27,031 nt of DNA from UBA4285 sp050944355 (GTDB lineage: Bacteria; Bacillota; Clostridia; Lachnospirales; Lachnospiraceae). The notes beneath the pieces were generated by a model. It ran no database searches and was not told the origin of the DNA. It was given only the letters and a program-made list of their open reading frames with translations. Position numbers and translations under genes: made by a program. The stretch is taken from positions 1 to 27,031 of the forward strand of contig JBMNQX010000019.1 in assembly GCA_050944355.1 (NCBI GenBank). Reading direction: 5' to 3'. Positions 9,083 to 16,989 of this stretch are shown here, piece after piece. The number at the start of each line of letters is the position of its first letter. Position 1 is the stretch's first letter.

Positions 9083-9133
9083 CCCGGCCTCAGGCAGGTT
9101 TCCTGCGAAACCACCTGGGGCCGGGTTTTGTTT
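9083..9133. terminator. bidirectional terminator between fucI and minus gene
   Basis: CCCGGCC-T-CAGG...GGTTT pairs with AAACC..CCTG-G-GGCCGGG (outer arms 9083-9089 and 9119-9125). TTTTGTTT follows on the plus strand, and six T residues follow the stem on the minus strand (A run 9074-9079), so it can serve both convergent genes. Confidence 0.85.
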
Positions 9134-9150
9134 ACCCGATTGAAATCAGC

Positions 9151-9606
9151 TCATGATTCTTTGTCGTCTGATTCCTGCGGGGCGTCTCCCGCTTTTTCTT
9201 CGGCTGCGGATTCATCGGCTGCGTCTTCCTGCGGCTCTGTTTTTCCCTCTGGCTTCTGCGTCTGATCCTCGGCCGCTTTTTTGTCCTCTTCCGGTTTGCT
9301 GAAGCCGAGACCGTCGAGCGCCTTCTTGAGCTGGCGGATCTGCTCGTCCGTCATGCCGGCCAGGGTCTGTGCCACTTCGCGGCGCGTCCTCTGCGTCTCG
9401 GTCACTTTCTGGTAGACAGCTTTGGCCGCATCGGAAGCCTCGGCCGCTTTCTTCTGAAACTTCTCGTCCAGGTTGTTCTTCTGAACAAAATCGGCTCCTC
9501 TGTCAGCCAGATCGTTAAACAGCTGCTGGGCCTTTTCGCCGGTGGCCGCAGCGGCTCCGATTCCTGCGTACAGAATTTTCTTGAATCCATCTTCAAAATC
9601 GTCCAT
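9151..9606 (-). CDS. phasin-like acidic coiled-coil protein
   Basis: A 151-residue protein starting at the ATG complementary to 9604-9606, behind AAGGAGG. Residues 1-95 are helical: a short hydrophobic segment KILYAGIGAAAATGEKAQQLFN, then ADRGADFVQKNN and an amphipathic stretch to the LAGMTDEQIRQLKKAL helix. The last 50 or so residues are a low-complexity tail of Glu, Asp, Ala, Lys and Gln with no predicted fold. The N-terminal part resembles the small phasin-type (PF05597-like) proteins common in Clostridia, whose role is unknown there. It diverges from the DUF362 gene, with 163 bases between the starts. Function is not established. Confidence 0.6.
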   Translation of the reverse strand: MDDFEDGFKKILYAGIGAAAATGEKAQQLFNDLADRGADFVQKNNLDEKFQKKAAEASDAAKAVYQKVTETQRTRREVAQTLAGMTDEQIRQLKKALDGLGFSKPEEDKKAAEDQTQKPEGKTEPQEDAADESAAEEKAGDAPQESDDKES

Positions 9607-9651
9607 ATATACACCTCCTTGTTCTATGTACGAATACATTTGTTGGTACAC

Positions 9652-9681
9652 TTGCAGCCGGTGTGTTACGATAAGTATAAT
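9652..9681 (+). promoter_or_regulatory. promoter for DUF362-ferredoxin operon
   Basis: TTGCAG (9652-9657) and a perfect TATAAT (9676-9681) are 18 bases apart. Transcription would start near 9688, giving a leader of about 80 bases before the start codon at 9770. Confidence 0.75.
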
Positions 9682-9769
9682 TCCTGGAACCGACAAAGGA
9701 AAGTCTTTCTTTTCGCAAAGAGTGCGCCTGACGGCGCAGGCATCGGATTGCACGGAGGATAAACGCATA

Positions 9770-10966
9770 ATGACAAATGCAGCATCACAGAGCGGACGGC
9801 AGCGGCAGGCGCCGGTTTATGCGGTTCCCTGCAGAGACTACGCATCAGAGACGATAAAAACAGCATTTGACAGTCTGTTTGAGAGAACAGATGCCCTGAC
9901 AAGCATCCGTCCGGAGACAAAGGTGGCAATAAAGGTAAATCTTATCAGCGCGAAGGCGCCGGAGACGGCGGCCACGACGCACCCGGAGCTGGTCTGCGAA
10001 CTCTGCCGGCGGCTCATCGCGCGCGGAGCATTTGTCACGGTAGGCGACAGCCCGGGCGGTCTGTTCACAAAAGAGGCGCTGGAACATGTGTATAAAGTCT
10101 GCGGCATGAACCGGGTTGAGGAGACAGGTGCAAAGCTCAATTACGATGTCTCGACCGAAGATGTCCATTTCGATCAGGCGGTGAGCGCGCGTGTTTTCAC
10201 CTGCACATCCTGGCTCAGGAAGGCGGACGTGATCATCGACTTCGCGAAGCTCAAGACGCACGGAATGATGAAGATGACGGCCGCGGTCAAGAACATGTTC
10301 GGGGCCGTCCCCGGGACGACAAAACCGGAATACCACATGCGCTTCCCGGACGCAGATGCATTTGCCAACATGCTCATCGATCTGAATGAGTATTTTCACC
10401 CGGCGCTGAATCTGATCGACGCCGCAGACTGCATGGAAGGCAACGGCCCGACAGCCGGCTCTCCGCGGCACATGGGCCTTCTGCTGGCCTCGGAGAGCCC
10501 GTATGATCTGGATATGGTCTGCGCCGATCTGATCGGACTCACCGCTTCGGATGTTCCGACGCTGCAGGACGCGGCCGGGCGCGGCCTCGGACCGGACAGC
10601 GCGGCCGATGTACAAGTCGTCGGGGCGGATTTAAGTGCGTTCCGGATCCGGGATTTCAAAACGGCTTCCGAAAAGTCCGTGACATTTTTCGGGGACAGCG
10701 TCGGCGGGAGGATCGCAAATGCCGCGCTCATCCACGCGATGCAGCAGATCCCGAAAGTTCAGCCGTCCGAGTGCATTTCCTGTGGCAAATGTTCTCACGT
10801 CTGCCCGGCGCACGCGATAACGATGAAAGGCTCAGAAAAAAAGATCCCGCATATTGACCGGAATCGCTGCATCCGGTGTTTCTGCTGCCAGGAGTTCTGC
10901 CCGGTGGGCGCCATGAAAGTGCACCGGACGGCCATCGCGCGGCTTCTGCAGAGAAAGGAGAATTAA
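9770..10966 (+). CDS. DUF362 protein with C-terminal 2x[4Fe-4S] ferredoxin domain
   Basis: A 398-residue protein; ATG 9770 follows CGGAGGA at 9753-9759, and the open frame further upstream covers the promoter and is not used. Residues about 20-300 are a DUF362 domain (KVNLISAKAPETAATTHPEL, GDSPGGL, FAKLKTHGMMKMT and KNMFGAVPG are family landmarks). The C-terminus has two iron-sulfur motifs: Cys335-338-341-345 and Cys367-370-373-377, each followed by Pro, able to hold two [4Fe-4S] clusters. An extra Cys372 interrupts the second motif. DUF362-ferredoxin proteins are widespread in anaerobes and presumed to be redox proteins; the substrate is unknown. The PPC gene begins two bases downstream, so the two form an operon. 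Confidence 0.88.
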   Translation: MTNAASQSGRQRQAPVYAVPCRDYASETIKTAFDSLFERTDALTSIRPETKVAIKVNLISAKAPETAATTHPELVCELCRRLIARGAFVTVGDSPGGLFTKEALEHVYKVCGMNRVEETGAKLNYDVSTEDVHFDQAVSARVFTCTSWLRKADVIIDFAKLKTHGMMKMTAAVKNMFGAVPGTTKPEYHMRFPDADAFANMLIDLNEYFHPALNLIDAADCMEGNGPTAGSPRHMGLLLASESPYDLDMVCADLIGLTASDVPTLQDAAGRGLGPDSAADVQVVGADLSAFRIRDFKTASEKSVTFFGDSVGGRIANAALIHAMQQIPKVQPSECISCGKCSHVCPAHAITMKGSEKKIPHIDRNRCIRCFCCQEFCPVGAMKVHRTAIARLLQRKEN

Positions 10967-10968
10967 GA

Positions 10969-11397
10969 GTGGAGTATAAGAAACTTGGTGAAGTATATGC
11001 CCTGCGGGCTGACCGCGGAGAAGAGGTGATGTCCTGCCTTGAGAAGCTTGCCGCCGCGGAACACATCACGGCCGGGAAGATCGAAGGACTCGGCGCGGCC
11101 GATTACATGAAAGCCGGGCTCTACGATGTGGAAAAGCAGGAATTCATCTGTCAGGAGTTTCATGAGCCGCTTGAAATCACGGCGCTGATCGGCAATATTT
11201 CCGTGATGGACGGCAAGCCGTACCTGCATGTTCATGTGACGGCGGCGGACAAAAATCAGCGCGCCATCGGCGGCCACCTGAAAGAACTCCGCATCGGCGG
11301 AACGGCTGAAATCTTCGTCACCCGTCTTGACGGCGCGATCGGCCGCCGGACCGATGACATCGGCCACACAGGACTGAATATTTTTGATTTCTCGTAA
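10969..11397 (+). CDS. PPC (DUF296) domain protein
   Basis: A 142-residue single-domain protein starting at GTG 10969, eight bases after AAAGGAG (10954-10960) and two bases after the stop of the DUF362 gene. The fold landmarks are present: an N-terminal strand YALRADRGEEV, helices around AAAEHITAGKIEGLGA, and the conserved histidines His87 and His89 (HVHVT) with His103 (GGHL), which in bacterial PPC proteins bind a metal in a trimer. In plants the domain accompanies AT-hook DNA binding; stand-alone bacterial forms have no proven role, and the common label 'DNA-binding protein' is not supported by any DNA-binding motif here. Confidence 0.87.
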   Translation: MEYKKLGEVYALRADRGEEVMSCLEKLAAAEHITAGKIEGLGAADYMKAGLYDVEKQEFICQEFHEPLEITALIGNISVMDGKPYLHVHVTAADKNQRAIGGHLKELRIGGTAEIFVTRLDGAIGRRTDDIGHTGLNIFDFS

Positions 11398-11405
11398 ATT
11401 CTATC

Positions 11406-11622
11406 GCTGATCTGGCAAGTCAGGTCCCCGGCGGTTATTCAGGCAGACCCCGGGAATGGCCCTGACTTGCTTTTTTGCTGATCTGGCAAGTCAGGCCCCG
11501 GTCGGTTATTCAGGCAGACCCCCGGGAATGGCTCTGACTTGCTTTTTTGCTGATCTGGCAAGTCAGGCCTCCGGGATGTTATTCAGGCAGACCCCCGGGA
11601 ATGGCCGTGGCCTGCCTCTTTT
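11406..11622. repeat. three tandem 71-74 bp terminator-like repeats
   Basis: Units begin at 11406, 11477 and 11549 with GCTGATCTGGCAAGTCAGG and share GTTATTCAGGCAGACCCC. Each folds on itself: GCAAGTCAGG pairs with CCTGACTTGC, and CCCCGG with CCGGG inside, followed by TTTTTT in units 1 and 2. Unit 3 has changed arms (GGCCTGCC at the 3' side) but can still pair. A partial fourth GCTGATTTTG starts at 11623. The array starts nine bases after the PPC stop codon, so unit 1 is its terminator and the others are duplications of it. Confidence 0.85.
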
Positions 11623-11764
11623 GCTGATTTTGAAAATCTGAGCCTTTCGGAATGCAGCAAAACAGAATAAATGCCTGCTTTTTGCTGACGAAAAAGCTTC
11701 AAAAAAGACAGCTTGTCAGCGGGATTCTTCCTGTGGACCGTTTTTGATGAGTAAGTTAAAACTA

Positions 11765-11876
11765 ATCTGGCGAAATTATCAGCAATTCAGCCTGCCAGCT
11801 TGATTATTGCTGACAGCGGCGAAAATCTGAGAGAATTGTCAGCAATTCCGCCCGTCAACTTAATTTTTGCTGACGG
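11765..11876. repeat. two tandem 60-bp repeats with TTGCTGAC hairpins
   Basis: Cores at 11779-11814 and 11839-11874 lie exactly 60 bases apart and share TCAGCAATTC, GCC, CTT, ATT and TTGCTGAC in register. TCAGCAA at the left pairs with TTGCTGA at the right, so each forms a hairpin. A related TTTTTGCTGACG stands alone at 11679-11690 and can pair with GTCAGC at 11715-11720. Confidence 0.7.
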
Positions 11877-11974
11877 CCCCGGCAGCACATCTCTGGCAGC
11901 ACATCTCTGTCAACACAGCTCTGGCGGCACATCTACAGCAGCACGGCCCCAGCAGCACATCCCCGGCAGCATCA
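11877..11974. repeat. seven tandem 14-bp repeats running into ABC gene stop
   Basis: Seven units of exactly 14 bases, consensus CYCYGGCAGCACAT, starting at 11877, 11891, 11905, 11919, 11933, 11947 and 11961. Units 1, 2 and 6 are closest to consensus. The seventh ends in the TCA (11972-11974) that is the stop codon of the minus-strand ABC gene, so the array touches the coding end. Confidence 0.8.
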
Positions 11975-13729
11975 GATCGCCACCCCGGCGAACTGGGAGT
12001 TGTAGAGTTTCGTGTAGAATCCGCCGGCGGCCATGAGCTCGTCGTGCGTGCCCTGTTCGATGATCCTGCCGTCGCGCATGACGAGGATCACGTCGGCGGT
12101 CCGGACGGTGGACAGGCGGTGCGCGACGATGAAGCTCGTGCGGCCGGTCATCAGTTTGTCGAAAGCTTCCTGCACGAGGAGTTCGGTGCGCGTGTCGATG
12201 CTGGAGGTCGCCTCGTCGAGAATCAGCATCGGCGGGCGGCAGAGCATGACGCGGGTGATGCACAGCAGCTGCTTCTGACCCTGGCTCAGATCTTCGTCGT
12301 TTATGACAGTGTCAAGCTGCTGCGGCAGGCGCCGGATGAAGTCCCAGCTGTGAGTCTCTTTGGCGGCGGCAATAATTTCTTCGTCTGTCGCCGACGGGTT
12401 TCCGAACGCAAGATTCTGCCGCACAGTGCCGTTCATGAGCCATGTGTCCTGCAGCACCATGCCGAAACTGCGGCGCAGACTGTGGCGGTTCACGGTGTAG
12501 ATGTCGGTCCCGTCGATCGCGATGGAACCGTCCTGAATGTCGTAGAAGCGCATCAGGAGATTGATAAAGGTCGTCTTTCCGCAGCCGGTCGGCCCGACGA
12601 TCGCGATACGCATGCCCGGCTTCGCCTGCAGGCTGAAATGTTCAATCAGTGGGCGATCCGGCGTGTAAGAAAACGCGATGTCTTTGATGGAAATTTCACC
12701 GCGCACCGGCTCTTCCAGAGATTTGTCAGGATCCGGCGTCTGCGGCCTGGCCTCGATGAGATCGAAGACGCGGCCGGCGCAGGCCAGGGCGCCTGTCAGT
12801 TCGGTGAAGACGGAGCTGATGTCGTTGAACGGTTTCATATACTGGTTTGCGTACGTCAGCAGCACCGTCAGTGTTCCGACGGTGAGAGATCCGCCCAGAA
12901 TCATGAACGAGCCGGCGAGCGCGACGAGCGCGTAGATCACGGCGTTGACCGCGCGGGTGCAGGGGTTGGTCAGCGAACTGAAGAATATCGCCCGCACCGA
13001 ATATTTCTGCAGATCTTTGTTTATACTCTCAAAGCGTCTGGAAGCGCGCTCCCCGTAGCCGAACGCGCGCACAACTTTTTCGCTGCCGATCATTTCGTTG
13101 ATCAGGGCCGTCTGCTCTCCGCGCACCTCTGTCTGTTTTTTGAACATGGCAAATGAATGCTTCGCGATGAATCGGGCAATCAGAAAGCTTGCCGGCGTCA
13201 GGATGACGACGAGAATCGTGATCGGGATGCTCTTGCTCAGCATGAAGAACAGCGTCATCACAATCGTCAGAACACCGGAGAACAGCTGCGTAAAGCCCAT
13301 CAAAAGACCGTCCGAGAGCTGATCGACGTCCGCGATGACGCGCTGGACGAGGTCGCCCTCGCTGCCGGCGTCAAGGTAAGAGAGCGGGACGACCTGAATC
13401 TGCCGGATCGCTTTGGCGCGGATGTCCTGAACTGTCCGGTACGTGAGCCGGTTGTTGATCTGATTCATGAGCCAGGTGAAGAGAGCAGCCAGAATGATCA
13501 GGATAAGGATCCGGCGCGAGAGCTGCCCGACCGCATCAAAGTCCACATTGCCGGCCGACACAAGGCAGTCGATCGCGTCCCCGAACAGAATCGGAATATA
13601 CAGCTGCAGGACGACGGAAACGGCGGCCGTCAGGACGCTGAAAACGAGCAGAATCCGGTAGTTTCCGATGACGGCGAGGAGCTTGCGAAATGTCTGCAGA
13701 TTTTTCTTTTTCGATTCGTTCTGCTTCAT
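11972..13729 (-). CDS. heterodimeric ABC exporter subunit, intact ATPase site
   Basis: A 585-residue half-transporter: an N-terminal six-helix transmembrane domain (about 20-310) and a C-terminal nucleotide-binding domain. Walker A is VGPTGCGKTT, the signature is DLSQGQ, Walker B is LILDEATSS with catalytic Glu506, and the switch His is His537 (VAHRLS). All ATPase residues are present, but the signature is LSQGQ instead of LSGGQ. The start is the ATG complementary to 13727-13729, behind GGAGG; it shares one base with the stop of the upstream gene (TGATG), so the two are translationally coupled. The pair matches exporters of the LmrCD/BmrCD/TM287-288 type that expel drugs, lipids or peptides. 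Substrate unknown. Confidence 0.92.
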   Translation of the reverse strand: MKQNESKKKNLQTFRKLLAVIGNYRILLVFSVLTAAVSVVLQLYIPILFGDAIDCLVSAGNVDFDAVGQLSRRILILIILAALFTWLMNQINNRLTYRTVQDIRAKAIRQIQVVPLSYLDAGSEGDLVQRVIADVDQLSDGLLMGFTQLFSGVLTIVMTLFFMLSKSIPITILVVILTPASFLIARFIAKHSFAMFKKQTEVRGEQTALINEMIGSEKVVRAFGYGERASRRFESINKDLQKYSVRAIFFSSLTNPCTRAVNAVIYALVALAGSFMILGGSLTVGTLTVLLTYANQYMKPFNDISSVFTELTGALACAGRVFDLIEARPQTPDPDKSLEEPVRGEISIKDIAFSYTPDRPLIEHFSLQAKPGMRIAIVGPTGCGKTTFINLLMRFYDIQDGSIAIDGTDIYTVNRHSLRRSFGMVLQDTWLMNGTVRQNLAFGNPSATDEEIIAAAKETHSWDFIRRLPQQLDTVINDEDLSQGQKQLLCITRVMLCRPPMLILDEATSSIDTRTELLVQEAFDKLMTGRTSFIVAHRLSTVRTADVILVMRDGRIIEQGTHDELMAAGGFYTKLYNSQFAGVAI

Positions 13730-15507
13730 CACGACTCCTCCTTTCCGGCGGCCTGATTTCCCGGCCGCTCGTCCGGGTACTGCGAGTAGTAGATTTCCTG
13801 GTAAATGCTGCAGGAACTCATCAGCTCTTCGTGTGTCCCGCATCCCGCCAGACGCCCGTCGTCGAGCACCAGAATCTGATCGGCGCCGCGGATGCTAGAG
13901 GCGCGCTGAGAGACGATGAAAATGGTCATGCTGCCCTCCATGGCGCGCACGGCCCGGCGCAGAGCCAGATCGGTCGCAAAGTCAAGAGCGCTGGCCGAAT
14001 CGTCCATGATCAGGATCTCCGGCTTTTTCACCAGCGCGCGGGCGATGGTGAGACGCTGTCTCTGTCCGCCGGACAGGTTGCGGCCGTTCTGTTCAATCGG
14101 GAAGTCCAGCTGTCCGGGCTTGCCCTCGATCACGTCTCTGGCCTGGGCAGCGGAGAGAGCCTCCCAGAGTTCCTCGTCGCTGGCGTTCTCATTGCCCCAG
14201 CGAAGATTGTCGCGCACGGTCCCGCGGAACAGCACGGCCTTCTGCGGCACGAAACCGATGCGGCTTATCAGGCTTCCTTCCGGGTAGTCTTTTACGTCGC
14301 GGCCGTTTACTTCGACTTTTCCTTTTGTCGCGTCATAGAATCGCGCGATCAGGTTCACGAGCGTGGATTTGCCGCAGCCGGTGCCGCCGATGATGCCGAC
14401 GGTGCTGCCTCTCGGCGCCGTAAAGCTGATGCCCGAGAGCGCCTCGGCCTTGGCGCCTTTATAGGTGAAAGAGACATCCCGGAAACGCACAGCCGGGACG
14501 GCGGAAGCGGCGTCAGCGCTGGCTGCCTCAGAACTGCCGTTTTTTGCCGCCGGGTAGGACATTCCGGGCTGAATGTCGAAGACATCCGCGATGCGGCGGG
14601 CGCAGGCGAGAGATCGGTTGATGGTGATGATGAGATTGGCCAGTTTGATCAGTTCAACCGTGATCTGGGCCATGTAGTTGTAAAGCGCTACGACATCGCC
14701 CTGGCGCAGCGCTCCGAGGCTGACCTGAATCGCGCCTGTGCGGATGAGGACGATGGTGGCGATATTGATGATGGCGTACGTGAGCGGGTTCATGAGCGCG
14801 GACAGACGCCCGACGAATTCATTGATGCGCGTGAGTTCGCCGCTGCGGCGGTCGAATTCCGCGACTTCTTCCTTTTCTTTGCAGAACGCGCGGATCACGC
14901 GGACGCCGGAGAGATTTTCGCGTGTGATGCCGGTCAGACTGTCGAGCGCGCGCTGTGCTTTCGTGAACAGCGGAATGCTTGCCAGCATGATGGCGAACAC
15001 GACGACGCACAGGATCGGAATCGCGACGGCAAAGATCAGCGCCGATTTCACATCGATGGTAAATGCGAGAATCATGGATCCGAAGACGATGAACGGACTG
15101 CGCAGCAGCAGGCGGAGAGCCAGGTTGAGACCGTTCTGCACCTGATTCGCGTCGCTTGTCATGCGCGTGATCAGCGTATCCGGTCTCAGTGTGTCGAGTT
15201 CCTCAAACGAAAGCTTCTGAATGTGATCGAACAATTCCTGACGCATCTGTGTCGCAAAACCAACGCTGGCGTTGGCAGCGAACCACTGGGCGACAAAAGA
15301 AAACAGCATGCCGAGAAGAGCCAGAACGAGCAGAACGGCGAACATCCGGACGATGACGCCGCGGTCGGCGCCGGCGATGCCGTCGTTGATGATCGACGCG
15401 ACAGCGAGAGGAACAAAAAGATTCATGAGTGCTTCCAGAAGCTTGAAAAGAGGCGCTAAAACGGCCTGCTTCTCATAACCGCGGAAGAATCTGCGCAGAC
15501 GGGACAT
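13729..15507 (-). CDS. heterodimeric ABC exporter subunit, degenerate ATPase site
   Basis: A 592-residue half-transporter, first gene of the pair, with ATG complementary to 15505-15507 behind AAAGGAG. Six transmembrane helices occupy about 20-310; the nucleotide-binding domain has Walker A GGTGCGKST with Lys380 and a perfect LSGGQ signature. Walker B reads LIMDDSAS, so Asp503 replaces the catalytic Glu, and the switch His is replaced by Gln534 (VSQRAS). In the dimer this makes one site degenerate (Walker motifs of this subunit with LSQGQ of the partner) and one canonical (partner Walker motifs with this LSGGQ), the known asymmetry of LmrCD-type exporters. No regulator gene is adjacent. Confidence 0.92.
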   Translation of the reverse strand: MSRLRRFFRGYEKQAVLAPLFKLLEALMNLFVPLAVASIINDGIAGADRGVIVRMFAVLLVLALLGMLFSFVAQWFAANASVGFATQMRQELFDHIQKLSFEELDTLRPDTLITRMTSDANQVQNGLNLALRLLLRSPFIVFGSMILAFTIDVKSALIFAVAIPILCVVVFAIMLASIPLFTKAQRALDSLTGITRENLSGVRVIRAFCKEKEEVAEFDRRSGELTRINEFVGRLSALMNPLTYAIINIATIVLIRTGAIQVSLGALRQGDVVALYNYMAQITVELIKLANLIITINRSLACARRIADVFDIQPGMSYPAAKNGSSEAASADAASAVPAVRFRDVSFTYKGAKAEALSGISFTAPRGSTVGIIGGTGCGKSTLVNLIARFYDATKGKVEVNGRDVKDYPEGSLISRIGFVPQKAVLFRGTVRDNLRWGNENASDEELWEALSAAQARDVIEGKPGQLDFPIEQNGRNLSGGQRQRLTIARALVKKPEILIMDDSASALDFATDLALRRAVRAMEGSMTIFIVSQRASSIRGADQILVLDDGRLAGCGTHEELMSSCSIYQEIYYSQYPDERPGNQAAGKEES

Positions 15508-15733
15508 ACGATCTCCTTTTCGGGCCGGTATTTTCTGGTATGCCGGCGCAAGCGGCAGACCTCGGCTTTCTATATGATACTACGCTTCAGGGCACACAAA
15601 AAATATCAAATTTTTCGTGAAAATGAAAGTGCCCGGAAATAGGGAAATCACTGTGCCAAGATGTTATACTGTTACAAGAATGTTGTTCCGGGACATAAGG
15701 CGTATAAACGCCTTCCCGGGGAAGGGAGAGGGA

Positions 15734-16918
15734 ATGGACGAACTGAGACTTGCCGTGATCGGGATCGGCAACATGGGGTCGGCGCATGCCAGACACATCG
15801 CGGAAGGCGCCGTGAGAGAGGCAAAACTCACGGCTGTGTGCGATATCGCGCAGACGAGGCGAGACTGGGCCGCGCAGGCTCTGGGCGGGGGAGTGAAGAT
15901 TTATTCGGATTACCATCAGCTTCTCGACGAACACGCGGCGGACGCGGTGGTCATCGCCGTGCCGCATCCCCTGCATCCGGTGATCGGAATTGAGGCGCTC
16001 GAAAAGGGGTATCATGTTCTCACGGAGAAGCCGGAGGGCATCGACAAGGACTCCGCGCAGAAGCTCAATGAATGCGCCGCAAAGTCAGACAGAACATTTG
16101 CCATCATGTTTAATCAGCGCACGAACCCGCTGTTTCAGAAGATGCGCGGGCTGGTGAAGGGCGGCGAGCTGGGAAATGTCCGCCACTTCATCTGGATCGT
16201 GAACAACTGGTACCGCACGCAGGCATATTATGATTCCGGCAGCTGGCGCGCAACCTGGAACGGCGAGGGCGGCGGCGTTCTGATGAATCAGTGTCCGCAC
16301 AACCTCGATATCTGGCAGTGGATCATGGGAATGCCGGACCGCATCGTGGCGGAGTGCGGCATCTCAAAGTATCATCACATCAATGTGGAGGACGAGGCGA
16401 CGATTCTTGCCACATACAAAAACGGTGCGACGGCGGCATTTGTCACGTCGACGGGCGAGCAGCCGGGCACGAACCGCATGGAGATTTCCGGCTCAAAGGG
16501 CAAGGCCGTCATAGAGGGCGGCAGGCTGATGTTCTGGAAGAATCCGGCGGACACGGATGAGGCGACATACACGGCGGCAGAGTCGTTTCCGAAGACGAAG
16601 CCTGAGTATCAGGAGTGGGTGCAGACGGAGCCTGAGCCGGCGCACATCGGAATTCTGAACAATTTCGCGCGGGCGGTTCTGCACGGCGAGCCGCTGCTCT
16701 CTCCGGGCGAGGACGGTGTGAATGAGCTTGAAATCGCGAATGCGGCGTATCTGTCGTCCTGGACCGGCCGCTGGGTCAATCTGCCGCTTGACGGTGCGGA
16801 ATATCTCAGACAGCTGCGCAGAAAGCAGGAAGAGGAGCGCGCCGGAGGCCAGAGCCGGAAGGTGAAGGCCGAGAAGGCGGACGGCGAGTACTCGGACCGC
16901 TGGATGGTCAGATGGTAA
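15734..16918 (+). CDS. Gfo/Idh/MocA family oxidoreductase
   Basis: A 394-residue NAD(P)-dependent sugar or inositol dehydrogenase. ATG 15734 follows AGGGAG (15723-15728); the longer frame upstream lacks a site. The Rossmann motif GIGNMG is at residues 10-15, the conserved Lys99 lies in EKPEG, and the catalytic pair His189 and Asp192 lie in CPHNLD, followed by a C-terminal beta-sheet domain (GEQPGTNRMEISGSKGK, in part). The last 40 residues are a charged extension after WVNLP. Substrate cannot be assigned; family members act on glucose-fructose, inositols, glycan-derived sugars and others. It diverges from the ABC operon and is followed after 71 bases by a membrane protein gene. Confidence 0.88.
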   Translation: MDELRLAVIGIGNMGSAHARHIAEGAVREAKLTAVCDIAQTRRDWAAQALGGGVKIYSDYHQLLDEHAADAVVIAVPHPLHPVIGIEALEKGYHVLTEKPEGIDKDSAQKLNECAAKSDRTFAIMFNQRTNPLFQKMRGLVKGGELGNVRHFIWIVNNWYRTQAYYDSGSWRATWNGEGGGVLMNQCPHNLDIWQWIMGMPDRIVAECGISKYHHINVEDEATILATYKNGATAAFVTSTGEQPGTNRMEISGSKGKAVIEGGRLMFWKNPADTDEATYTAAESFPKTKPEYQEWVQTEPEPAHIGILNNFARAVLHGEPLLSPGEDGVNELEIANAAYLSSWTGRWVNLPLDGAEYLRQLRRKQEEERAGGQSRKVKAEKADGEYSDRWMVRW

Positions 16919-16989
16919 ATGTGCCCGTTCCGGGAGAGTCAAGAGAAGAAAACAGAGAAGAGAAAAAAAGAAGAGAAAGGGTTTGAGAG

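Noticed and set aside
11456..11641. 61-residue ORF in the repeat zone
   Set aside because: It only translates the 71-bp repeat units, has no ribosome binding site, and shows no domain.
11406..11974. Tandem repeats considered as a CRISPR array
   Set aside because: The units follow each other without unique spacers of constant length, three unrelated unit sizes occur, and no cas gene is present.
13690..15459. 589-residue plus-strand ORF opposite the ABC exporter gene, and similar long antisense ORFs at 11867-13156, 4514-5500, 5535-6893, 7140-8819 and 22277-23605
   Set aside because: Each lies opposite a gene with clear family motifs. The products are rich in Arg, His and Ala with no recognisable domain, as expected from the reverse complement of GC-rich coding sequence.
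15508..15733. Divergent promoters between the ABC operon and the Gfo/Idh gene
   Set aside because: TATACT at about 15664 and TATCAT on the other strand look like -10 boxes, but no convincing -35 box at the right distance was found, so no promoter is called.
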